Source: UBA2266 sp964406945 (GTDB lineage Bacteria; Planctomycetota; Phycisphaerae; Sedimentisphaerales; Anaerobacaceae). From it: 25,521 nt of DNA. Where the stretch lies: NCBI GenBank assembly GCA_964406945.1, contig CAYOTO010000045.1, forward strand, positions 1-25,521. Reading direction: 5' to 3'. A program made the translations under genes and the position numbers. Shown piece by piece: positions 7,228 to 15,700 of the stretch (positions are counted from its first letter, which is position 1; each line of letters begins with the position of its first letter). Below the pieces are notes generated by a model. The model ran no database searches, was not told where the DNA came from, and saw only the letters and a list, made by a program, of their open reading frames with translations.

Positions 7228-8099
7228 GCGAGGCAAGGTTTATCGAAATCTCAAATGCTTTTTTTGTCAACGACCGCTACCGGGCCGTTCTGGAGGGTCT
7301 GGGCCTCAGATCCTTCGAAGATGTCTTTGCCTTCGAAGACGGCGAGAATCTCACCAAGTCAAATCTGGCTCGCCATAGATCGCGGCTGCGTGTAAAGGCA
7401 GGCTCACCTGCGATGACGCTTTATCTTAAGCGTTACGACAATCCGCCGAAGAGCGTGCAGGTGAAAAACTGGCTGTCTCACAGGAGACTGATCGATCTTG
7501 CCCGCTGCGAGATCAATCCGGCCCGCGAATTGAGTGCGGCGGGTATCGGCGCGCCGGAAGTGGTCGCCTATGGCTCGCAAAAGGGGCTGTTTTTCGAAAA
7601 AAGAAGCTTCACTGTTACTCGCGGGATACCCGATGCAGACGCAATCGAACGCTCATTGCCGTCGTATTTTGCCGCCGGGCCAAGTTGCGAAAACCTGAAG
7701 CTTCGAAGGAAGTTTATCGACTCTCTGGCGGGTTTTGTGCGGAAGTTCCATAAGACCGGCTATCGCCATCGGGATCTCTATTTTTCGCATATATTCTACA
7801 ACGAGACGCAGGGGAAGTTTTACCTTATAGATCTGGCAAGGGCATTCAAACCCGGTCTGCTTGGCGAGAGATTCCGCGTGAAGGACATCGCCCAGCTCTT
7901 CTATTCGGCCCCGGGCGTTAATTTTTCCCGAACCGACAGGATGCGTTTTTACCGGCGCTATCGCACGATTTCGGGCCGACTCACAAGAACCGACAAGACA
8001 TTTATCCGCAAAGTGCTCATTAAAGCTCACAGAATGGCCTGCCACGACGTCAAGCACGGCAGAACCGTTCCATTTCTGGACAAAGACGCGACGAACTGA
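7224..8099 (+). CDS. LPS core sugar kinase of the WaaP/InaA family
   Basis: This 291-residue protein resembles the protein-kinase-like enzymes that phosphorylate LPS core heptose or Kdo. The catalytic loop HRDLYFSHIF places H182, R183 and D184 in the pattern of WaaP (HRD followed by an aromatic and SH/CH). The metal-binding motif is IDLARAF with Asp203 in place of DFG. A candidate ATP-site lysine is in LYLKRYD. The N-terminal part is less conserved. The start is the ATG at 7224 overlapping the previous stop. The frame is open further upstream, but only inside the glycosyltransferase. Lying between two glycosyltransferases in a heptose operon, it most likely phosphorylates a core heptose, which strengthens the outer membrane through metal bridging. 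A Kdo kinase is the main alternative. Confidence 0.82.
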   Translation: MSEARFIEISNAFFVNDRYRAVLEGLGLRSFEDVFAFEDGENLTKSNLARHRSRLRVKAGSPAMTLYLKRYDNPPKSVQVKNWLSHRRLIDLARCEINPARELSAAGIGAPEVVAYGSQKGLFFEKRSFTVTRGIPDADAIERSLPSYFAAGPSCENLKLRRKFIDSLAGFVRKFHKTGYRHRDLYFSHIFYNETQGKFYLIDLARAFKPGLLGERFRVKDIAQLFYSAPGVNFSRTDRMRFYRRYRTISGRLTRTDKTFIRKVLIKAHRMACHDVKHGRTVPFLDKDATN

Positions 8100-9271
8100 T
8101 GGCCACCCGCAAGATAGCAATCATAATTGAGCGAGCCAATATCGCCCTGGGCGGCGCCGAGCGGTCGGTCTTCGAGCACGCAGCAGCACTGAGAAGCCTC
8201 GGTTTCGAAGTCGACGTCCTGGCGGCGAAGGGACAGACCAAGAATAAGAATATCCATATCCTGTGCTCTGAGACCGCCGGCGAGCGTACTGCGTACGACG
8301 CCTTCGCCAACGCCATCAAGGAGCACATCGCGGTGCATCGTTACGACATCGTGCACAGCGTCCTGCCGTTCGAGTTTGCCGATATTTACCAGCCCCGCGG
8401 CGGCACTTATCCCGAATCCATCCTTCGAAACGCGGCCAGCTATCGTAACAAGCTGCTGGAAACTTACAAGAGGCTGACCGCATTCGCAAATTCCCGGCGC
8501 AATGTCCTGCTGCGGGCCGAGAAACGAGTGTGCAGGAGTTGTGACGGTCCGAAGCTGGTGGCCATTTCCAACTACGTCGCCGAGCAGTTCAAGCGGCATT
8601 ACGGGGTGACCGATGACCGGCTGGTGGTAATCCCCAACGGCGTTCGCGTTCACAGGAAGATAGACATGGGCCGGGCGGATGTGCTGCGTGCCCAGATACT
8701 CGGCCGGCTCGATCTGACCGAAGCCGACAGTCCGCTGTTTTTTCTTTTTGTCGCCAACAATTTCCGGCTAAAGGGCCTTTCTCCATTGATCGAGGCACTG
8801 TCGGCGGCGCCACGGGCCTATCTGATAGTCGCCGGCGCCGCCAAGAGCCACAAATATCGTCTGCTGGCGAGGAAATGTGGTGTGCACGACCGGATAGTCT
8901 TTCTAGGTCCGGTCAGGCACGTGCGTTATGCGCTTTGCATCAGCGATGTGGCGGTTCTGCCGACATTCTACGATCCGTCCAGCCGGTACATACTCGAAGC
9001 CCTTGCGGCCGAGAAACCGGTAATTACGACAAGATTCAACGGAGCAACCGATCTTTTCACCGATCGCGAGCATGGCTATGTCATCGATTCGCCCAACGAC
9101 ACGCCCGCGCTGGCCGCGGCCATCAACTACTACTCTAACCGCAACAACATCAAAAAAAGCTCGCAGAGTATCAGCAACGACAGTATAAGAGAGCGGGTAT
9201 CTGTTGCCCGTGTTGCGGAAAGATTAGCGGAGCTTTACGAAGAGATACTGAAGAAGAAAGGCGTGAAATAG
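8099..9271 (+). CDS. Glycosyltransferase family 4, WaaG-like LPS core glycosyltransferase
   Basis: The 390-residue protein has the two-domain GT-B layout. The N-terminal domain contains NIALGGAERSVFEHAAALRS, a glycine-rich acceptor-side loop seen in WaaG-like enzymes. The hinge region has VAISNYVAEQFKRHYGV and VVIPNGV. The C-terminal donor domain ends with DPSSRYILEALAAEKPVITT, where Asp292 and Glu300 occupy the spacing of the family's EX7E motif, and then FNGATDLF. WaaG adds the first hexose to the inner-core heptose, which fits the position after a heptosyltransferase and a core kinase. The ATG shares one base with the previous TGA (TGATG). The sugar donor is not determinable from the sequence. 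No membrane segment is evident, so peripheral membrane attachment is expected. Confidence 0.85.
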   Translation: MATRKIAIIIERANIALGGAERSVFEHAAALRSLGFEVDVLAAKGQTKNKNIHILCSETAGERTAYDAFANAIKEHIAVHRYDIVHSVLPFEFADIYQPRGGTYPESILRNAASYRNKLLETYKRLTAFANSRRNVLLRAEKRVCRSCDGPKLVAISNYVAEQFKRHYGVTDDRLVVIPNGVRVHRKIDMGRADVLRAQILGRLDLTEADSPLFFLFVANNFRLKGLSPLIEALSAAPRAYLIVAGAAKSHKYRLLARKCGVHDRIVFLGPVRHVRYALCISDVAVLPTFYDPSSRYILEALAAEKPVITTRFNGATDLFTDREHGYVIDSPNDTPALAAAINYYSNRNNIKKSSQSISNDSIRERVSVARVAERLAELYEEILKKKGVK

Positions 9272-9933
9272 TGGGTGTGGTCCTGATATTGATCATAATC
9301 GGAGCTTACCTTCTGGGCTCGGTGCCGTTCGGACTGCTGCTGGCCGGGATGCGGGGCAAGAATCTTCGCGAAATCGGCTCCGGCAACATAGGCGCCACCA
9401 ATGTCGCAAGGGCTCTGGGCAAGAAATGGGCGTACGTCTGTTTCTTTCTGGATGTCTGCAAAGGCCTGATTCCGATGTTGGCGGCGATGGCGGTGCTGTC
9501 GCGAATGTCCAATCTTTCTACAGCTCTGTGCTACTGGTTGTGGCTGGCCGCCGGCTCGGCCGCTGTGGTCGGTCATTGCTTCCCCCTCTACCTGCGTTTC
9601 AAAGGCGGCAAAGGGGTGGCGACCAGTCTCGGCGTCGCTTTGGGTTTGTGGCCCTACTACACGGTATGTGCGGTTATTGCGTTCGTCGTCTGGATTACAA
9701 TCGTGCTAACATCGCGGTACGTCTCGCTGGCTTCAATCGTAGCCTCGCTGACTTTCCCTCTGATGCTCTTTGCAATGATACTCGCGATGAATTCCTGGGT
9801 ATTTGCGGACCTGTGGCCGCTACAGGTGGTATCGCTGGCGATTCCGCTGATGGTGCTGATGCGTCACAAGGCCAATATCGTTCGTCTGCTTAACGGCACC
9901 GAAGACAAGATAGGCCGCAAACACGCCCGGTAG
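9271..9933 (+). CDS. plsY: Acyl-phosphate:glycerol-3-phosphate acyltransferase
   Basis: PlsY transfers an acyl group from acyl-phosphate to glycerol 3-phosphate, giving lysophosphatidic acid, the first step of phospholipid synthesis. The 220-residue protein has about five membrane segments and all three cytoplasmic motifs of the family: GSGNIGATNVARALGKK after the first segment, FKGGKGVATSLG in the middle, and RHKANIVRLLNGTEDKI near the C-terminus. The start codon is GTG at 9271, sharing its G with the previous TAG (TAGTG), with a purine-rich AAGAAAGG upstream. It is the last gene of the LPS cluster and is followed directly by an intrinsic terminator. Placing a phospholipid gene in an LPS core operon would link the two membrane lipid pathways. 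Confidence 0.95.
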   Translation: MGVVLILIIIGAYLLGSVPFGLLLAGMRGKNLREIGSGNIGATNVARALGKKWAYVCFFLDVCKGLIPMLAAMAVLSRMSNLSTALCYWLWLAAGSAAVVGHCFPLYLRFKGGKGVATSLGVALGLWPYYTVCAVIAFVVWITIVLTSRYVSLASIVASLTFPLMLFAMILAMNSWVFADLWPLQVVSLAIPLMVLMRHKANIVRLLNGTEDKIGRKHAR

Positions 9934-9937
9934 CGGG

Positions 9938-9961
9938 CCGGGACCCCTTCCGGATTTTTTT
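9938..9961 (+). terminator. Intrinsic terminator of the LPS cluster
   Basis: The stem CCGGGA (9938-9943) pairs with TTCCGG (9948-9953), including one G-U pair, around a CCCC loop. It is followed by ATTTTTTT (9954-9961). It begins five bases after the plsY stop and separates the cluster from the convergent cytochrome gene. Confidence 0.75.
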
Positions 9962-9987
9962 GACCGTGTCGGCGGCCATATCAGCCG

Positions 9988-10656
9988 CTATTGAGAATCT
10001 TCGAGCATCTCGTCGGTCAGCATGCGGACGTTGTCGTCTTCGATCAGCTCACCTGTTTTCTCGTTCCAACGCCGCGTGCGGACATTCAGCCGATGGTTGC
10101 CGTGGCAATCGGTACAGACTTTATCGCCTTCGAACACCTGATCGTGCGCAGGTACGTCCTTCAGGCCCTCTTCGGCATGGCATTCGGTACAGAAATCGAC
10201 GATGGTGTCTGTGGCGAACATCCTGTCGGGCGGGGTGATGTTATCCTCGTCCGAACAATGAGCGTCAGATGCCCCGTGGCAATCCTCGCAGCCGATCTCG
10301 GCCCGGGCATGCACTTTCGTGAGGTCCTCCCCGTCGAAGTTCAAGTGGCATACATGACAGCGGCTGTTATCAGCGACCGGGCCGTCGTAGGTGTCCTCCT
10401 CTTCGGAAAGAAGCAACGGTTCTTCTTCCAGCAACAGCAGTGGCTCCTCTTTGGCCGGTTCTTCGGCAAAAGCCTCTTCTGACTGCTGGTCTTGCGGGTC
10501 TGAGGCCGCCGAAGTGGGCTGTTCGCTCTCGACAACTTCGAATACAGGCTTGCGTTCTGTTCGCACCTGTTTTTCATCGTTACAGCCGCCGGTTGTCGCC
10601 AGAAGCACGCAAAATATCAGACCGACAGTCCATCCAATTCGCTTAAAACTCAACAA
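9988..10656 (-). CDS. Tetraheme c-type cytochrome, probable lipoprotein
   Basis: The 222-residue protein begins with a hydrophobic signal (about residues 8-24) ending in a cysteine, TTGGC, that resembles a lipobox, though Thr at -3 is unusual. Residues 40-92 are a strongly acidic spacer containing a near-duplicated EEPLLLLEEEPLLLSEEE. Four CxxCH heme-binding motifs follow at about residues 100, 123, 156 and 181, with additional histidines suitable as distal ligands. This points to a periplasmic or outer-membrane electron carrier related to small multiheme cytochromes. No redox partner gene is adjacent. The start is TTG at 10656 with AAGGAG 7 bases upstream; no ATG fits. It follows the Tat-exported reductase-like gene on the same strand by 109 bases and may be co-transcribed with it. 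Function beyond electron transfer is unknown. Confidence 0.82.
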   Translation of the reverse strand: MLSFKRIGWTVGLIFCVLLATTGGCNDEKQVRTERKPVFEVVESEQPTSAASDPQDQQSEEAFAEEPAKEEPLLLLEEEPLLLSEEEDTYDGPVADNSRCHVCHLNFDGEDLTKVHARAEIGCEDCHGASDAHCSDEDNITPPDRMFATDTIVDFCTECHAEEGLKDVPAHDQVFEGDKVCTDCHGNHRLNVRTRRWNEKTGELIEDDNVRMLTDEMLEDSQ

Positions 10657-10765
10657 ATATCTCCTTGTAATCGATTAAATGTGCCCGCAGACAGCGGGTC
10701 CCTGCTGCGGTTTATCTGGAAGTTACACAAGTAGCGGGGGCACCCATGTTCGTGTCGGCTCCGCA

Positions 10766-11818
10766 CTATACGTATTCCCAGTTCTTGAGCCAGCGATAAT
10801 TGCTAGGCAGATTTGCCCAGGTGCGGTCCATCAGTTCTTTCAATTCCCCGGCCTCGGCCACGTCCAGTTGCCTGCGTTCGGAAACGGCTTTGGCGACGTT
10901 ATCCACCTGGTGTGTGCTCACCAGACCGGGTATCGGGATTATGTGGGGATTGCACAGGATGTACCTGATCGCAAGCCGGGCCCGTCTGTCGTCTTCGGCG
11001 GCGTGCGGATCGTCGGGTGCGCTGGTGCCGGCAAAGAGCGAATTACTGGCGAACGGCTTGATGCCGAAAGCTCCGACGTCGCACTTCTGCAGAGCGTCGA
11101 ACAGGCTGTCCTTCGGCATTGCCTTGCTCCTGGCGGTGTATGGAAACAGCACCACCTCGATTTCCGGGAAATACTCGATCATCATCTGGATCCAACGTCG
11201 ATCGTGAGAGCTGAAGCCGATGTGCCGGGCCTTGCCCTGCTTTTTGGCTTTGGTCAGGGCCTCGACGATCTCGCAGGAGGTATTGAAGGAATGTCTGCCG
11301 CCGGGTTCGTGACAGGTAATTCGCCACAGGTCTGTATAATCCTGGCCCGACTCCTGCATCAGGGAATCGAAGCACTCCATCAGCTTTTTGGCGGTGCGAA
11401 ACTCCGGATTGCGGACTTCTTTGCCGCAGTACGACAGCGCCATATACATTTTGTCGCGTCTGCCCTTCAAAGCGCGGCTGTACGCCAGCACCTCGCTGCG
11501 GCAGCACGCGTCGATATAGTTGATTCCATGGTCCATGCAGCGGTCGACGCATTGCCTGCGGTTCTGATCGAAATCCTGATTCATAACATTGATGCGTTTC
11601 CAGTGCCCGCCCAGGCAAACTGCCGAGATCCACAGCCCCGTCTTGCCCAGCCTGCGGTACTCCATGTCCGGATTGTAGCAGAGGGTCTTGCGAACGGCCG
11701 GATCGCCCTTTTGGGTCTCGGCGGCCGTGCCCGTCATTGTCGCCGCTGCTATGCCGCCGGCCGCGGCCAGCGAAGTATCACGAATAAAACGCCGTCTGGA
11801 TATCCTTCTTTCGCTCAT
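10766..11818 (-). CDS. Tat-exported aldo/keto-reductase-like protein with altered catalytic residues
   Basis: The 350-residue protein starts with a twin-arginine signal, RISRRRFIRD followed by an Ala-rich hydrophobic stretch, so it should be exported folded. The rest follows the aldo/keto reductase barrel: YRRLGKTGLWISAVCLGG, a GINYIDA strand, a KKQGKARHIGFSSHD segment and a late IPIPGLVSTHQVDNV. The catalytic tetrad looks disrupted. The Asp of GINYID is kept, but the usual Tyr five residues later is Ser, and the position of the catalytic Lys reads MALSY, with Ser. The His region reads RITCHEP, shifted from the usual QIH. The start is ATG 11818 with AGGAG 8 bases upstream; an in-frame TTG at 11836 is inferior. 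A promoter candidate lies upstream inside a dead paralogue. Its substrate is unknown, and it may be a non-reductase relative. Confidence 0.8.
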   Translation of the reverse strand: MSERRISRRRFIRDTSLAAAGGIAAATMTGTAAETQKGDPAVRKTLCYNPDMEYRRLGKTGLWISAVCLGGHWKRINVMNQDFDQNRRQCVDRCMDHGINYIDACCRSEVLAYSRALKGRRDKMYMALSYCGKEVRNPEFRTAKKLMECFDSLMQESGQDYTDLWRITCHEPGGRHSFNTSCEIVEALTKAKKQGKARHIGFSSHDRRWIQMMIEYFPEIEVVLFPYTARSKAMPKDSLFDALQKCDVGAFGIKPFASNSLFAGTSAPDDPHAAEDDRRARLAIRYILCNPHIIPIPGLVSTHQVDNVAKAVSERRQLDVAEAGELKELMDRTWANLPSNYRWLKNWEYV

Positions 11819-11880
11819 ACAGACTTCTCCTGTCAATGAAATAGCCTCAAAGTGGGCTTACAAAATAGCTTGCAATATCA

Positions 11881-11909
11881 ATTATACCTTTTCCCAGTCG
11901 TGAAGCCAA
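11881..11909 (-). promoter_or_regulatory. Candidate promoter for the aldo/keto-reductase-like gene, inside the remnant gene
   Basis: On the minus strand TTGGCT (-35; 11909-11904) is followed by a 17-base spacer and a perfect TATAAT (11886-11881). The start would be near 11873-11875, giving a leader of about 55 bases before the ATG at 11818. The -10 box overlaps the stop codon of the dead paralogue (GTA TAA T). Confidence 0.5.
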
Positions 11910-11959
11910 CGATACTCCAGCGGGATTTTGGCTCATCTATCGTCGGTCTTTTCGCGCAG
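11882..11959 (-). pseudogene. 3' remnant of a second aldo/keto-reductase-like gene
   Basis: Read on the minus strand, the last 25 codons before a TAA at 11884-11882 give IPLEYRWLHDWEKV at the end. The intact neighbour ends in LPSNYRWLKNWEYV. Over 25 aligned positions about 12 residues are identical and several are conservative. One in-frame TGA stands where the intact gene has Trp (the W of TWANLP), and further upstream the similarity is lost. No start or Tat signal exists between this point and the response regulator stop at 12044. I read it as the tail of a tandem copy whose front was deleted. The nonsense codon shows that the tail is no longer translated as part of a reductase. Confidence 0.72.
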
Positions 11960-12043
11960 CCATTGAGCGCCAATTATGGTAATAAACCGGCCGTACAGCG
12001 CCTTTTCCCGCGACAGACAGAATCGGGCGTCAGACGCAGACTC

Positions 12044-12703
12044 TCATGTCTCCAGGCTTGCCAGGCCGCCCAGGATCGCGCATTTGACCAGTTCGGCGAT
12101 GCTGTGGGCGTCGAGTTTGTCCATGATCCGCCGGCGGTTGGCCTCGATGGCCTTGGTGCTGACGTGCAGAACCAGGGCGATCTGCTTTGTGGTCTTGCCC
12201 TCGGCTATCATCTGGAGCACCTCGCGCTCTCGCACGGTCAGCGCTTCGAGCGGCGATTTAGTCGGATCGCCGCCGTCCAACTGGCTTATATAGCCCTCGA
12301 CCACAACCCCCGCCACTCGCGGACTCAAATACGTCCCGCCTGCTCCGACCGTCTCTATGGCTTCGACCAGTTCCTGGAACAAACAGTCCTTTAGGACATA
12401 CCCCGAGGCTCCGGCTCTCAGCATCTCGGAGACAAACATCGTATCCGAGTGAACAGAAAGAGCGATTACCTTCACGTGGGGAAATTCCTTTAGCACTACG
12501 CGTGTTGCGTCGGCTCCGTTGAGGTTGGGCATGGTGAAATCCGTAACGACCACATCTGGTCTGGACTGCTTGACCACATCCAGTGCCTCACGCCCATCCG
12601 CCGCCTCGCCGACCACTTCCATGTTCTCGCATTCATTCAGCATGCTCCGAAGTCCCTGCCGCATGATTCCGTGGTCGTCCACCAACACAATTCTTGTCGC
12701 CAT
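12044..12703 (-). CDS. NarL/FixJ-type response regulator
   Basis: The 219-residue protein is a two-domain transcription factor. The receiver domain (about residues 3-120) has the acidic pair D9/D10, phosphoacceptor D55 in VVVTDFTMPN, S83, and K105 in GYVLKD. After a linker, residues about 150-210 form a LuxR-type helix-turn-helix (LTVREREVLQMIAEGKTTKQ and then STKAIEANRRRIMDKL). Phosphorylation by a HisKA_3-type kinase is expected, and such a kinase ends 15 bases upstream, so the pair is almost certainly cognate. The ATG has GGGAGA 7 bases upstream. It is the last gene of the signalling operon. Target genes are unknown. The flanking reductase-like and cytochrome genes are candidates only because they lie next to it. 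Confidence 0.93.
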   Translation of the reverse strand: MATRIVLVDDHGIMRQGLRSMLNECENMEVVGEAADGREALDVVKQSRPDVVVTDFTMPNLNGADATRVVLKEFPHVKVIALSVHSDTMFVSEMLRAGASGYVLKDCLFQELVEAIETVGAGGTYLSPRVAGVVVEGYISQLDGGDPTKSPLEALTVREREVLQMIAEGKTTKQIALVLHVSTKAIEANRRRIMDKLDAHSIAELVKCAILGGLASLET

Positions 12704-12718
12704 TAGCTTTTCTCCCAG

Positions 12719-15700
12719 TCATTTACCGCTGCTTGTCTTCAATGGTGCTCTCATCATCACCCTGCATCCCTGCCCCGGAGCCGACTCGATCTCCATACTT
12801 CCGCCGAGCTGCTCCAGTCGTTCGTAAATGCTGAAAAGACCCAGATTGTAATGCTCGGTCACGGCCGACGCTATCTGCTTCGGAGCGAAACCGACGCCGT
12901 CGTCCTTAACCGTTACTTCTATTTCCGAACCTTGCCTGCGTATCGACACGTCCACGCGCCTGGCCTGTGAGTGCTTGACTGCGTTGATTAACAGCTCCTT
13001 TACGCTCCTGAAAAGAAGCGTCTGAATGTCCTCGCTCATCGGCTTTGGCCGCTTGTCGCACTTGAAGCCGGTTCGTATGCCGTGGGCGCCGACTTTATCT
13101 CTCAGCCATGCGGCGACCGCTGATTCGAATCCGAGTTCCTTCAGGATGGGATAGCTCAATTCGCCGGTAACGCTTCGCGAAGCCTCGATAGCTGCGGCGA
13201 GTTCTTCACATACCCGGTCAATTGTTTGATGGGATTTGGAACAAGCACCCTCGTTTCGCAGGGCTTCGAGCTTTATTTTCGAAATCACCAGCGACTGGCT
13301 GATTTCATCGTGCAGGCGAGTCGCAAGTTGGCGTCGCTCCCGCTCTTCGGCCAGGGTCAACTGCGAAGCCAATGACTTGAGTTGCTCTCGGTTCTGCAGA
13401 AGCAGTTCCTCGGCCCTTTTGCGCTCGGTGATATCGCTGGCGTAGATGTACACCGATTTTGTCTCTTCGTCCCGCTGGAAAGTCAGAAGAAACGTGCTGT
13501 CGGCCACTATAGCCTCGACTTGTCGAGGTCGCTTTTCGGGTATTCTCTCGAGCAACGGTCTTTGCAAGTCCCCGATCAAATCGTAAATCGACTTTCCCGG
13601 CAGACGTTCTCCGAGCACTTCGATCGCCGCCGGATTGGCCCAGATAACGGTCCCGTCGTAATGCACCCGCAGCACCGGGGCAGGGTCCTTAGTCACGTAT
13701 TTGGCCTGTTCGCGGAGGAACTGCTCGGCCAGTCTGCGTTCGGTAATATCTCTCTGAATACCGACATGCCCGGTAATTCGGCCTTCTTCATCGTACAAAC
13801 AGATATAATCGCCGTCGACCCACATGGTCGAGTTATCCAGCCTGCGTTCTTCGGTCTCGATATTAAGCCGGCCGCTGTCGAATAATTTTCTCCACGCGGC
13901 TTTGCCCTCGGCCGGATTATGCGCAAAGAACTCGGCCGGAGTCATCCCAATCATTTGTTCGCGATGAGCACGGTACTGTCTGGCCATCGCTTCGTTGAGC
14001 CTGGTGATCCGCTGGTGCTCGAAGACGTAGTCCAGGACCTTATCCTTGTCGACGGTGTCGTCCCATTTCACCGGCTCATCGAGCATCATGAAAAAGAAAC
14101 CGTCTATCGACTGGCTGAAGAAAAGGTCGAGCTGGTGTTCGCGGTTAGCCAGTGTTTCGGCGGTTTGCTTTCGTCTTTCGACCTCGGCCTGGAGTTGCCT
14201 GTTGGTTTCCAGCAGTTCGGCCGCACGCTCGGCGACCATGTCTTCGAGATGGTGTTGATGCCGCAGCAGTTGCTGCCTTTGGCGCTCGCGCTGCATGGCC
14301 AGGGCATACAAGGTGGCCACCCGGCGTACCGTGTCCAGGTCGTGCTGGGTATAATCCGATGCGCTGTTCATGAGCACTATCTGGCCCAGAACCTCATCGC
14401 CGATCATGGCCGGAGCGCCCAGGAAGTTTCGAACGCCCGCAAGCTCACCGGCGCAAGCCTGGTCAGCAGCACGATTGGTATAAAAAGCCCGCTTCGTGAG
14501 AAACGCCCGCTGCCACAAACTTTCGCCGCCTGTGCACGACCCGGATTCCCAGGCAATTGAGTCATCTTTCTTCTGATCGCCCGGCTGCGGAAGCAAACAG
14601 ACCAGCTCATCCGTCTCGGGATCGACCGTACATACATATCCGAATTCGCTTTGTGTCAGTTCTCTGGATTGGCTGACTACGGCCGCGGCAATGTCGTCAA
14701 TGGTAACCTCCGGATCGATCAGTGCGTTGGCCAGATCCGCAAGACCCGAATTAACCCGAGCCTCCCACTCGAGCGACAATTCCACCATTTTTCGCTCGGT
14801 AGTGTCAATGTTAGCGCCCAGTATTCCGATGACTTTGCCGCCCTGTCTGATCGGCGAGAGTATGTTGCGCTCGCAGCGCGTCTCTTTGCCCAGGCGCACA
14901 GTCGACTCCGCATCCACAATTTCGCCGCTGAACGCCCTGGCGTTGTTTGTCTCCCAGACGGCCAGTGTTTCCTCGTCGACCTCAATATCCCGGGGCCTCT
15001 TTCCCACGACATCTCCAAAACGGCGGCGTGCGACGGAGTTCTGCATGGTGTACCGGCCGTTGCGGTCCATTATGAAGAAAGTAAAAGGCAGACTTTCAAT
15101 GGCGGTGGCGAGCTTTAAGTCTCTCTCGCGGATATCATTTTCCATCCGCTTGCGTTCGGTTATGTCCTGAACCACTCCCACCAGGGATTTGCCCGGGCCT
15201 GCATCTTCGTGGATCGCATCACCGAGCACATGCCGGACTTCTCCGTCGGGCCGTACTATCCTGAACTCAATCGGATCGAGACGATCCCACTGCTTCTGCA
15301 TACATTTTTCGATCGCGCTCAATACCCGGTCCACATCTTTGGGATAAATCATCCGCGGGATTTGCTCGATGTGGGGTGAATTGCCGAACTCGTCTCTGCT
15401 GCGGCCGAATATTCGAAGCAGTTCGTCGCTCACTCGCACGGCCCCGCTTTCGAGGTCCCAACTCCAGCTTCCCACGTGCGCTATAGCCTGGGCCTTCTCG
15501 AGCATCTGATTACTGCTGAGCAGCTGCTGCTGCGCGTCTTCTCTGGCGGATGCCTCCTCCTGGAGTTCGGCGGTGCGCCGCTCGACGAGATCCTCAAGAT
15601 GTGCGCGGTACCTGCTCAACTCGGCTTCGCTGCGTTTCCTGGCGGTAATGTCCTTGATCGCCATGAGTATTTCGCGTTTGCCGAGCGTGTCGATCCTGCT

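Noticed and set aside
10684..10698. Hairpin CCCGC/GCGGG between the reductase-like and cytochrome genes, considered as a terminator
   Set aside because: The stem is 5 bp, and on the minus strand it is followed by CACATTTAAT, not a real T tract. It cannot decide whether the two genes are co-transcribed.
10679..11839. 386-codon open frame on the plus strand opposite the aldo/keto-reductase-like gene
   Set aside because: Its translation has no recognisable domain, while the minus strand shows a Tat signal, a family match and a ribosome binding site over the same bases.
11960..12043. Open reading stretch continuing from the reductase remnant toward the response regulator stop, considered as part of the dead gene
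   Set aside because: Its translation shows no convincing alignment to the intact reductase beyond the last 25 codons, so I limited the remnant to 11882-11959.
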